Assembly: GCA_020725805.1 (NCBI GenBank) | Contig: DYEF01000012.1 | Location: 1-33,662 of the forward strand | Direction: 5' to 3' | From: Bdellovibrio sp. | GTDB taxonomy: Bacteria > Myxococcota > SpSt-1050 | Length of the DNA: 33,662 bases | Part shown: positions 15,980 through 23,135 of the stretch, piece after piece | How the letters are laid out: each line of letters starts with the position of its first letter | Position numbering within the stretch: position 1 is the first letter of the stretch | The notes under the pieces: model-generated | What the model was told of the DNA's origin: nothing | What the model saw: only the letters and a program-made list of their open reading frames with translations | The model's database searches: none | Position numbers and translations under genes: made by a program

Positions 15980-17679
15980 TCAGCATTTATGCAATGAGTA
16001 TCTGGAGGGCATTTATTGCTGCAGTTTTTGCAATTATTATCGTCGGTATTGACATTGACTTCACAACCAGTATCGTATTTGCCGTCGCAGTCTGCAAAAC
16101 CGAGATTGCAGGAAGAGATAGCACATTTTGAATTCTCGCATTTGGTAACTGCATTATCAGCTAGGCAGGGATCTGAACAATTACCGCAGTTGAGTATGTC
16201 ATTTGTGATATTAATTTCGCATCCGTTTTCGGGCTTTAGGTCGCAGTCTTTATAATTCGTTTTGCAGCTTTTAATAATACATTTACCGTCCACACATTGA
16301 GGGTCGGCATTGGGGAGAGTACAGACCTGTTTGCATACACCACAGTTGCTGAGGTCGGTTTTCAGGTTCTTTTCACAACCGTCATCGAAGTTTGTGTTAC
16401 AATCACCGTACCCATCATTGCATTCGCAGTTAAAATTCTGTGAGCAGTGCATATTGGCTTTGCAGTGTTTTGTCTCGAGGCAGCAGGTGGGTCCCGGTTT
16501 GCAGCAGCTGTAGTTTACACATATCTTGTCCGTGAGAGGACAGGCGTATGAACCGAGGTCAGGGTGACAGTCGCCTTTGATACATTTCTTGTTTTCACAG
16601 ATATAGCCGAGACCGCAGGCAAGGTCTTCTATCCCGTCTATGCATTGAGTACATTTTCCCTGCTTGCATATCAGTTCTGTTGGACAATCTTCCTTTTTGG
16701 TGCAGCAGTCGGCACAGCATTTGTTTGATACACATATACCCGATGAGCAGTCGGAATTCTGATGGCAGTCACCATCAATACAGGCGCCGTTTACACATAT
16801 CTTTCCGCTTCCGCAGAGACTGTCATCTGTAATATCCGTGCAGGATGTACATTTGGAGTTTTTACATATCTTGCCCGGGGGACATTCTTCGTTTTTGGTA
16901 CAGGATTTCTCTACACATTTGCCGCCGATACATACCTCAAATGTCTTACAGATATCTCCCTCGTCTATCTGCCCGTTACAGTTATTGTCCTTGCTGTCAC
17001 AGGATTCATTGCTTATAATGAATGAATCCGAGTATTTGTTTCCATCGCAGAAGAAGCATCTGTTTTCACACCTTACAACGTATCCTTGCCGGCTGGAGTT
17101 GCATCCGATTTCGGATTCTTTCTTCCAGCCGAATTCTCCGCCGTTGTCGGATACACATACATATTTCTCTCCGCCTACGATAAAGCAGGTATTGCACTTG
17201 GTGTTTTCATCGCATTGTTCCGTAATTGAGCCGGTCAGCGTGCAGCTGCCGCAGACGTAATCTTCATCCGTTCTTCCGTCACAGTTGTTGTCGATACCGT
17301 CGCAGATTTCAGTTCCGTTGTTCGTCGGTATGCACTGGATATCTTCTGCTATATCTGTTGTCTCAATGTCCGGCAGAGTGTGTGTGTCAACTGATATATC
17401 TTCTGCAATGCCCGAATCTTTAACCGTAAGTGAGCCTTCCTTTACACAGGTCATTGTACTCCGGTCACAGACATACCCTGCAAGGCATTTTCCCTCGTTG
17501 TCACACTGTCTGTTGCTCAGCAGAGAGAAATCAACAGAGCAGGAAATAATGAACAGGGGTACAACAAATAGGCATTTTTTTAAGGTAGTAAACATAGACC
17601 CAATAATATTACAAATTTTGCAACAAGTAAAATGGAAAATTACAAATAATCCCGCAAAATCCCGCCTGAATCTGTTCAT
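15970..17679 (-). CDS. Large Cys-rich lipoprotein with MopE-type motifs
   Basis: This is a 569-residue exported protein. Numbering uses the ATG at 17679, which has a strong AAGGAGGG ribosome-binding site; an internal ATG at 17595 would give a conventional signal peptide but lacks one. The lipobox is FIISC (Cys47). A module ending GYVCDRSTMTCVKEG matches the lipoprotein at 6482. An Asp-rich linker (about 88-114) leads to two MopE-like Cys/Asp motifs: CDGIDNNCDGRTDE (126-139) and CDSKDNNCNGQIDE (227-240). These are followed by many CxxGxC units. Residues 420-569 hold three repeats of about 50 residues with the pattern DC..GCE......NCGxC. MopE motifs are associated with copper binding in methanotroph MopE, but the function here is unknown. 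It heads the cassette with ParB-like and radical SAM genes. Confidence 0.82.
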   Translation of the reverse strand: MNRFRRDFAGLFVIFHFTCCKICNIIGSMFTTLKKCLFVVPLFIISCSVDFSLLSNRQCDNEGKCLAGYVCDRSTMTCVKEGSLTVKDSGIAEDISVDTHTLPDIETTDIAEDIQCIPTNNGTEICDGIDNNCDGRTDEDYVCGSCTLTGSITEQCDENTKCNTCFIVGGEKYVCVSDNGGEFGWKKESEIGCNSSRQGYVVRCENRCFFCDGNKYSDSFIISNESCDSKDNNCNGQIDEGDICKTFEVCIGGKCVEKSCTKNEECPPGKICKNSKCTSCTDITDDSLCGSGKICVNGACIDGDCHQNSDCSSGICVSNKCCADCCTKKEDCPTELICKQGKCTQCIDGIEDLACGLGYICENKKCIKGDCHPDLGSYACPLTDKICVNYSCCKPGPTCCLETKHCKANMHCSQNFNCECNDGYGDCNTNFDDGCEKNLKTDLSNCGVCKQVCTLPNADPQCVDGKCIIKSCKTNYKDCDLKPENGCEINITNDILNCGNCSDPCLADNAVTKCENSKCAISSCNLGFADCDGKYDTGCEVNVNTDDNNCKNCSNKCPPDTHCINAECK

Positions 17680-17709
17680 CTGCCCTCCTTAACAGGCCTG
17701 ATTTATATG

Positions 17710-17738
17710 TTCAAAAAGGATAAGATTTCTGATATGAT
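17710..17738 (+). promoter_or_regulatory. Promoter-like hexamers for the lipase gene
   Basis: TTCAAA (17710-17715), a 17-base spacer and TATGAT (17733-17738) lie in the 87-base divergent gap. A GGGAGG ribosome-binding site follows at 17756-17761. Confidence 0.45.
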
Positions 17739-17766
17739 ATATTTTCAGATTTGAAGGGAGGCCTTA

Positions 17767-19236
17767 TTGCCGGATACTTATGTGACAAGAGTGATTTCAG
17801 TACTCTTTTTGTCTGCTCTTCTGATAGTTTCAGGTTGCTCTGATAATTATTACGCTACAGATGATATTTCGGGCAGATTGCCTTCATTTGATATATCGGT
17901 TAACTATACATATGATACCGAGGCTTTAGAGCAGGGAGATGTCGGGATTTTTTCGGATTCTCCCGGATCTGACAGTCTTTACTCCGATTCTGATATCGCT
18001 GATGATTTGAATCCGGATATTTCTGATTTTTCTGATTTATCCCCGGATGCGGGTTCAGATACAGATGAGCTGATATGTCCGTCTGATATCGTTGCATCTT
18101 CCAGATACCTCGGAGACCTGTATCCTGCGCTGACGGTCAGCTCATATCTTAAGGGAGATTGTGATTCTGTAAGATATTCGGTGATAATGTCGAAAGGGCA
18201 GGAGTTTTCTTTTTATGTAAAGGGGACATATCTCAAACCATCGGTTATTATCACAGGTCCGGGTCTTTTAAGGTCGGATGTGTCATTTGTCAACGATGTC
18301 CGCGGATTGCCCCTGATATTTTCATTTAAGGCAGCAAGAACAGGCGAGTATTCTTTTGTACTTTCACAGAGCGACCTTAAAAAGGGAAGTCCATATTCGG
18401 TTACCGTCTCCTGTACTGATAACTGTGAGAAGGTTGCAACGAGGTATCCTGTTGTAATGGTGCATGGATTCTCAGGTTTTAAGAATATCGGTCCAGTGGA
18501 ATATTTCTATAAAGTTCCGCCTACTCTTGAATCCCTTGGATATGATGTCCATATTGCAAAACTGGACCCGTATAATTCGACGGAGGTGCGTGCCCCTCAA
18601 CTCAGGGATTTTATTGAAAAGGTGCTCGCCGATACGAACGCAAAGAAGGTCAATATAATTGCTCACAGTCAGGGAGGACTCGATTCGAGGTATGTTATTT
18701 CGGGTCTGATGATGGCAGATAAGGTGGGGGCACTCATTACTGTGGCAACACCTCATTACGGTACACCGCTTGCAGACTTTATTCTCGCAGACCCTACAGG
18801 TGCCGGAAAGGCGGCACTGGATGCCGTTCTGCTGATTATGGGTGCTGCGCTCGATTCCCAGTCAAGGGCCAATGCTATGGCCTCCCTTTATTCACTTTCG
18901 GTAGAATATGTAACCGGTACTTTTAACAACAGATATCCCGATGACAGAAGGGTCAGTTATTACAGCTATGCCGGAAAGACCTGCCGTGCGTGGGAGGACT
19001 GCGGTGATACAGTTGATGTGGAGATTGCCCTGACATATGAATTACTGCGGTCCGAGGTCGGAGATAATGACGGAATCGTGCCGACCAATAGCGCAGTCTG
19101 GGGGAAATTTATGGGAGTTCTGAAGGCAGACCATTTTGACGAAGTTGGTCAGGTCGCGGGGGTTACGAATCCGAACTTTAATCATATAGAATTTTACAAG
19201 AGCCTTACAGATATGCTGAGAGCAGAAGGTTTTTGA
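17767..19236 (+). CDS. Lipoprotein alpha/beta-hydrolase, triacylglycerol lipase-like
   Basis: The TTG start is supported by GGGAGG five bases upstream and an immediate lipoprotein signal peptide (LLIVSGC). An Asp/Ser-rich linker (about 50-100) and a beta-rich domain (about 105-220) precede the lipase domain. That domain has the oxyanion-hole motif VHGFSG (His233), nucleophile Ser301 in AHSQGG, Asp435 in DNDGIVP and His456 in KADHFDEVG. Cys406 and Cys412 sit in the position of the structural disulfide of group I.2 lipases. This layout matches Burkholderia/Pseudomonas-type triacylglycerol lipases with the chain tethered to the membrane. No lipase chaperone gene is adjacent. The catalytic residues look complete, so an active esterase or lipase is expected. 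Confidence 0.88.
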   Translation: MPDTYVTRVISVLFLSALLIVSGCSDNYYATDDISGRLPSFDISVNYTYDTEALEQGDVGIFSDSPGSDSLYSDSDIADDLNPDISDFSDLSPDAGSDTDELICPSDIVASSRYLGDLYPALTVSSYLKGDCDSVRYSVIMSKGQEFSFYVKGTYLKPSVIITGPGLLRSDVSFVNDVRGLPLIFSFKAARTGEYSFVLSQSDLKKGSPYSVTVSCTDNCEKVATRYPVVMVHGFSGFKNIGPVEYFYKVPPTLESLGYDVHIAKLDPYNSTEVRAPQLRDFIEKVLADTNAKKVNIIAHSQGGLDSRYVISGLMMADKVGALITVATPHYGTPLADFILADPTGAGKAALDAVLLIMGAALDSQSRANAMASLYSLSVEYVTGTFNNRYPDDRRVSYYSYAGKTCRAWEDCGDTVDVEIALTYELLRSEVGDNDGIVPTNSAVWGKFMGVLKADHFDEVGQVAGVTNPNFNHIEFYKSLTDMLRAEGF

Positions 19237-19271
19237 TATTGACCGTATTATCTGTTTGGTGCATTTATCTC

Positions 19272-19300
19272 TTGTCTGGAATAAAAAGCTGATATATTAT
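19272..19300 (+). promoter_or_regulatory. Promoter abutting the ftsB-like start codon
   Basis: TTGTCT (19272-19277), a 17-base spacer and TATTAT (19295-19300) place the transcription start within a base or two of the ATG at 19308. No ribosome-binding site is seen, consistent with a leaderless transcript. Confidence 0.45.
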
Positions 19301-19307
19301 CCGTGCT

Positions 19308-19583
19308 ATGAGGTTATGGATTATTCTAATATGTTTATCTCTTATCGCAGGTGGTATCTTTTTGTATAATTCCCTTTATATGTCTGAAAACGGACTATAC
19401 CGTCTCAATCGTCTTCAGGCAGAATACGAGGCCCTGCTGACCGAAAACAAGAAGCTCAGAGAGGAAAATCAGCGGTTCAGACTCCAGATAGAACTACTGA
19501 CGAACGACGACAGATATATCGAAAAGATTGCAAGGGAAAGAAATATGATAAAGGAAGGGGATATAGTCTTTCAGGTCAAATAA
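19308..19583 (+). CDS. ftsB: FtsB/DivIC-family septum formation protein
   Basis: The 91-residue single-pass protein has a short cytoplasmic start, a membrane segment (about 3-24) and a heptad-rich coiled coil (about 35-66, LLTENKKLREENQRFRLQIE). The C-terminal IEKIARERNMIKEGDIVF is characteristic of the FtsB/DivIC family. FtsB forms the FtsQLB complex that activates septal peptidoglycan synthesis. It begins a tightly packed plus-strand run and is followed six bases later by a diguanylate cyclase gene. DivIC and FtsB cannot be separated by sequence at this level; the symbol reflects the Gram-negative setting. Confidence 0.85.
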   Translation: MRLWIILICLSLIAGGIFLYNSLYMSENGLYRLNRLQAEYEALLTENKKLREENQRFRLQIELLTNDDRYIEKIARERNMIKEGDIVFQVK

Positions 19584-19589
19584 CAAATT

Positions 19590-21737
19590 ATGCCTGGATT
19601 CGCAAAACTTTTCAGACTGATAAAAAAGATATTCCTGACGGTGTATATATTTGCCGCGTCTGCTGTATTCATTTTTCTGACCGCCACTGATTTTTTTGTT
19701 CGGCACAAGGGTGATGGTTATTTCGGTATAGCCCTCTTTTTTCTGATAGTCCTGTTTATAATTGTATTTTTCAGACGAATTATCCCTGTATTGTATCCTT
19801 CATTCAGTCCTCCGAGCTTAAAAAATGATTATGAGTTTATCCTCGTTCTCATAAATGTCCTCTATTTTGTAATTAATGTCACCGACCAGTCTGTGTTTAA
19901 TCTCGAACCTCTTCTGTATCTGTTCGTTACCTTTGCCCTCTTCTTTATGCCCTCCAGAACCGGTATATTTGCAGTTCTGGTAATATTTGTGCAGGAATTA
20001 CTCATTTGCTTTTTTTCGACGAGATATTCCCTCACGGTCTTTCTGGGGCATACCATCTTCATAGCGCTGTTCGGACTTCTGTACTATCTGCTCAGCTATT
20101 TCGAAAGGGTAAGAAACAGGGCAATTCTGAAGAGTCAGATTAACAGGGAGGTTTATGAATACAGGGAGAAGATCAAGGATTACAGACTTGTGACTTCACA
20201 GAATGCCGAAGAGATCGACAGGGATGCCTTCCTGCAGGCAACAGTTATGTCTATCGAGGAATCATTCAAACTCGAATTCAGTATTATTAAGAATCTTCTG
20301 GGCCTTAACACACTGGCACTCTTCCTCTATGATGAGTCCAAGAAGCGCCTGAAGCCCGTTTATCATCTTTCCGATTACAGCGAGAATTTAATTGATGAGA
20401 AGATAGACGCTGATTCAGGGCTTTTCTCCGCGGTGATTAACAGTAAGGAACCTATTGTGGTTAATTCGGAAGACAGGAGTATTCGCGGGCAGGTTTATTA
20501 TAAGAAAGCGATGAAGATCAAGTCTTTTATAGGGGCAAATGTCTGTGAAAGGATAAGGGATATTGTACTCTTGCGCGGAATAATTATTGCAGACAGGACC
20601 GAACAACCTTTTACAGACGAACACAGAAGAATCTTTTCGATGCTCTCGGATTTCATCGGCTCATATGTGCAGACTCAGAGGCTCCTGCATAATATTACGG
20701 TTGAAAGAGAGCAGAAGGCAAAATTCTTCGAGGCGAGCAGAAGATTCAATGACGCACTTACTCTCGAACAGGTGATGGAGGCCTCTGTTGAATCAGCAAA
20801 AGTGATTTCGGGAGCGATCAGCGATATTATCATTACATTGCCCGACGGGGAGAATTCACTCAGGCAGAAATTTGTATTTATTCATTCAGAAAACGAGAAC
20901 ATAAAAAAGTATGAGGGAAAAACCATAAAGGATAATTCACCTGTGATAAAGCTTGTTGCCGAGCACAGAATAAAATTTCCGACAAAGGATTTCAAGGGTG
21001 ATATTACATCTATATACGGAGAACAGTACAGGATTGAAGGGATATCGTCAATCAAGGTTTTACCTCTTATTACGAGAGGCGATGCACTTATAGGAACTTT
21101 TGCAGTATGTACGAGAAACGGCCTCTTCCTTAACGAAGAAGAGACATATATGCTCGAGACTATGTCGAATATACTTGCTATAAGTATTGAGAACGGCATC
21201 GTGGTAAAGAAGATTAATGACCTCGCGACTACAGACGGTCTTACCGGTCTTTTCAATCACAGGGTATTTCAGGAAAAAATGGATGAAGTAATAGCGCGTG
21301 CAAACAGAAGTCAGGGCCGTTTTTCACTTGCCCTTACCGATATTGATTTTTTCAAGAAGATTAACGACACCTACGGACATCCGGTCGGGGATAAGGTACT
21401 TAAGGGGCTTTCCGCCCTGTTGAAAAAGATGGCAAGGGAGACGGATATCGTTGCAAGATACGGCGGAGAGGAGTTTGCAATAATAATGGAAGGGACGGAT
21501 GAGCAGGGGGCCTATACTTTTGGCGAGAGGATAAGGAAAGAGGTTGAGAAACTCGTTTTTGATGGCGGCGAGAAGACATTCGGAATCACTATCTCAATGG
21601 GGATTGCCACATTCTTTCTGGATGCAAATCAGAAGAAGGAACTTATAGGCTGCGCCGACCAGGCACTCTATTATTCAAAGAAGAACGGCAGAAATCAGGT
21701 ATGGAATTATCACCGGATAAAAGAGAAAAGTACGTAA
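19590..21737 (+). CDS. Membrane diguanylate cyclase with GAF-like sensors
   Basis: The 715-residue protein has about six N-terminal membrane segments (residues 12-175). A helical linker, two GAF-like regions (about 225-375 and 385-545) and a C-terminal GGDEF domain follow. The active-site loop is GGEEF (625-629), with an inhibitory I-site RETD at 616-619 placed five residues before it, so synthesis of c-di-GMP under product feedback is expected. The opening LATTDGLTGLFNHRVF and DIDFFKKINDTYGHPVGD are standard GGDEF motifs. The start lies six bases after the ftsB-like stop with no good ribosome-binding site, so it may depend on translational coupling. Its 3' end overlaps the next gene by 37 bases. 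Confidence 0.93.
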   Translation: MPGFAKLFRLIKKIFLTVYIFAASAVFIFLTATDFFVRHKGDGYFGIALFFLIVLFIIVFFRRIIPVLYPSFSPPSLKNDYEFILVLINVLYFVINVTDQSVFNLEPLLYLFVTFALFFMPSRTGIFAVLVIFVQELLICFFSTRYSLTVFLGHTIFIALFGLLYYLLSYFERVRNRAILKSQINREVYEYREKIKDYRLVTSQNAEEIDRDAFLQATVMSIEESFKLEFSIIKNLLGLNTLALFLYDESKKRLKPVYHLSDYSENLIDEKIDADSGLFSAVINSKEPIVVNSEDRSIRGQVYYKKAMKIKSFIGANVCERIRDIVLLRGIIIADRTEQPFTDEHRRIFSMLSDFIGSYVQTQRLLHNITVEREQKAKFFEASRRFNDALTLEQVMEASVESAKVISGAISDIIITLPDGENSLRQKFVFIHSENENIKKYEGKTIKDNSPVIKLVAEHRIKFPTKDFKGDITSIYGEQYRIEGISSIKVLPLITRGDALIGTFAVCTRNGLFLNEEETYMLETMSNILAISIENGIVVKKINDLATTDGLTGLFNHRVFQEKMDEVIARANRSQGRFSLALTDIDFFKKINDTYGHPVGDKVLKGLSALLKKMARETDIVARYGGEEFAIIMEGTDEQGAYTFGERIRKEVEKLVFDGGEKTFGITISMGIATFFLDANQKKELIGCADQALYYSKKNGRNQVWNYHRIKEKST

Positions 21738-22681
21738 TACCCGTTCTTGAGGGTGTAAATATTGCAGTAGCACTGATTCTGCTCACTTTTTATCCGTTTA
21801 TTACCGGGAAAGCCTTATTGGTTTTGCTCTCTGTACTGCTGTTTGTAATAGTTCTTCCTCAAAGATTCAGGTTGAACAATTTTTTCAGGTCTATGGTAAA
21901 ATATGCCGGTATACTCGTCTTTTTCCTGCCTGCGGCCTTTTCGCTCAATCAGGGCAATTTGTTGTTCGGACACCTTGTTGTGTTGATTCTCCTTTTTTAC
22001 CCGCTTTTTCTCTCTCTCAGGTTTATGAGGGATAATCCTGTAATAAGCAGGGAAGATATCCTGTTTGCAATATTTGTTTTTGCATTCCTTGTGCTGATGA
22101 TTCTATTTGTATACTATTCACCGATAAGGGAGGAGTTCCGGATAAAGACAGAGACAAATACGGTTCTGTACAAATCTATGTATCTGCTGTTTTTCCTCTT
22201 TCTTCTGATTGCAGATTTCAGGGTTCTTGAGTCTGTAAGTCATTCATCGTTTTATGTTTTGAAGGGAACCGAGAGAATCATTTCGGTCTTTCTGATACTG
22301 ATGATTAGTCTTTCGCTGTATGATAACATTAAACTCAGAACAGTTGCCGCTGATTGTATGCAGAGAAGATATTCAGGGTGCAGAATGGAGACGGATATAA
22401 TTTCCGGTCTGATGTATATGAAGGGGTTTGACAGTCAGAATATTTCCTTTCTTCAGGAATATATTGATAACGGATTGGAGAATTCGGATGCCGGTATTAT
22501 GAGGGTAATCGAGTCGGCAGAGAGAATGTATCCGTATGAGTGCGGGTTTTACCGGTCGAGAATACTTTATTATTCAAGATTCGGAATGCAGGACAGACTG
22601 AAGGAGTTCCTCGAAAATCTGCCTGCCCCGGCAAAAAAGGTGTGCAGAAATCTTAAAGAGGTAAAATCCGGTGAGAGATGA
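21701..22681 (+). CDS. Polytopic membrane protein of unknown function
   Basis: The 326-residue protein has about seven hydrophobic segments in the first 215 residues. A soluble C-terminal region of about 110 residues contains Cys-bearing motifs (DCMQRRYSGCRMETD) and looks helical. No known family was recognised. The start is embedded in the diguanylate cyclase gene (37-base overlap) and the end overlaps tadA by 11 bases, so it belongs to the same transcript. The overlap with a GGDEF gene may mean a linked envelope or signalling role, but this is inference. Confidence 0.75.
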   Translation: MELSPDKREKYVIPVLEGVNIAVALILLTFYPFITGKALLVLLSVLLFVIVLPQRFRLNNFFRSMVKYAGILVFFLPAAFSLNQGNLLFGHLVVLILLFYPLFLSLRFMRDNPVISREDILFAIFVFAFLVLMILFVYYSPIREEFRIKTETNTVLYKSMYLLFFLFLLIADFRVLESVSHSSFYVLKGTERIISVFLILMISLSLYDNIKLRTVAADCMQRRYSGCRMETDIISGLMYMKGFDSQNISFLQEYIDNGLENSDAGIMRVIESAERMYPYECGFYRSRILYYSRFGMQDRLKEFLENLPAPAKKVCRNLKEVKSGER

Positions 22682-23135
22682 TCTCTTTTTTATGGGCGAG
22701 GCCCTCAATGAGGCACGAAAGGCTTTTGAGTCCGGAGAAATTCCCGTAGGTGCAGTAATAGTCAGTAATGAGGGCGAGATTCTGTCGAGGGGATTTAATC
22801 TCAAGGAGACAACGAAGATTCCTCTGATGCACGCCGAAATCGTTGCGATTCTTGATCTGCACAGGAACCATAATATGATGTATCTTTATGGTTGTACGCT
22901 TTATACGACTCTCGAACCCTGTCCTATGTGTGCCGGTGCCCTTGTCAATGAGAGAATATCGGAGATAGTCTTTGCAGCCGAGGATAAAAAATACGGTGCC
23001 TGCGGTTCGGTATTTAATCTGACATCAGACAGAAATCTCAATCACAGCATCAGGGTAAGAAGCGGAATACTCAGAGAGGATGCGATCTCGCTTATTGATA
23101 AATTCTTCAGCCATTTGCGGGAGAAAGATGCCTAA
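22671..23135 (+). CDS. tadA: tRNA-specific adenosine deaminase TadA
   Basis: TadA deaminates A34 to inosine in the wobble position of tRNA-Arg(ACG). The 154-residue protein has the zinc-deaminase signature HAE (His54, Glu56 as proton shuttle) and PCPMC (Cys84, Cys87). The family EIPVGAVIV and ACGSVFNL segments are also present. It starts at GTG, inside the last codons of the upstream membrane-protein gene, and its end overlaps the next gene by 8 bases. A free-base cytosine or guanine deaminase is less likely given the ACGS motif and length. Confidence 0.92.
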   Translation: MRDDLFFMGEALNEARKAFESGEIPVGAVIVSNEGEILSRGFNLKETTKIPLMHAEIVAILDLHRNHNMMYLYGCTLYTTLEPCPMCAGALVNERISEIVFAAEDKKYGACGSVFNLTSDRNLNHSIRVRSGILREDAISLIDKFFSHLREKDA

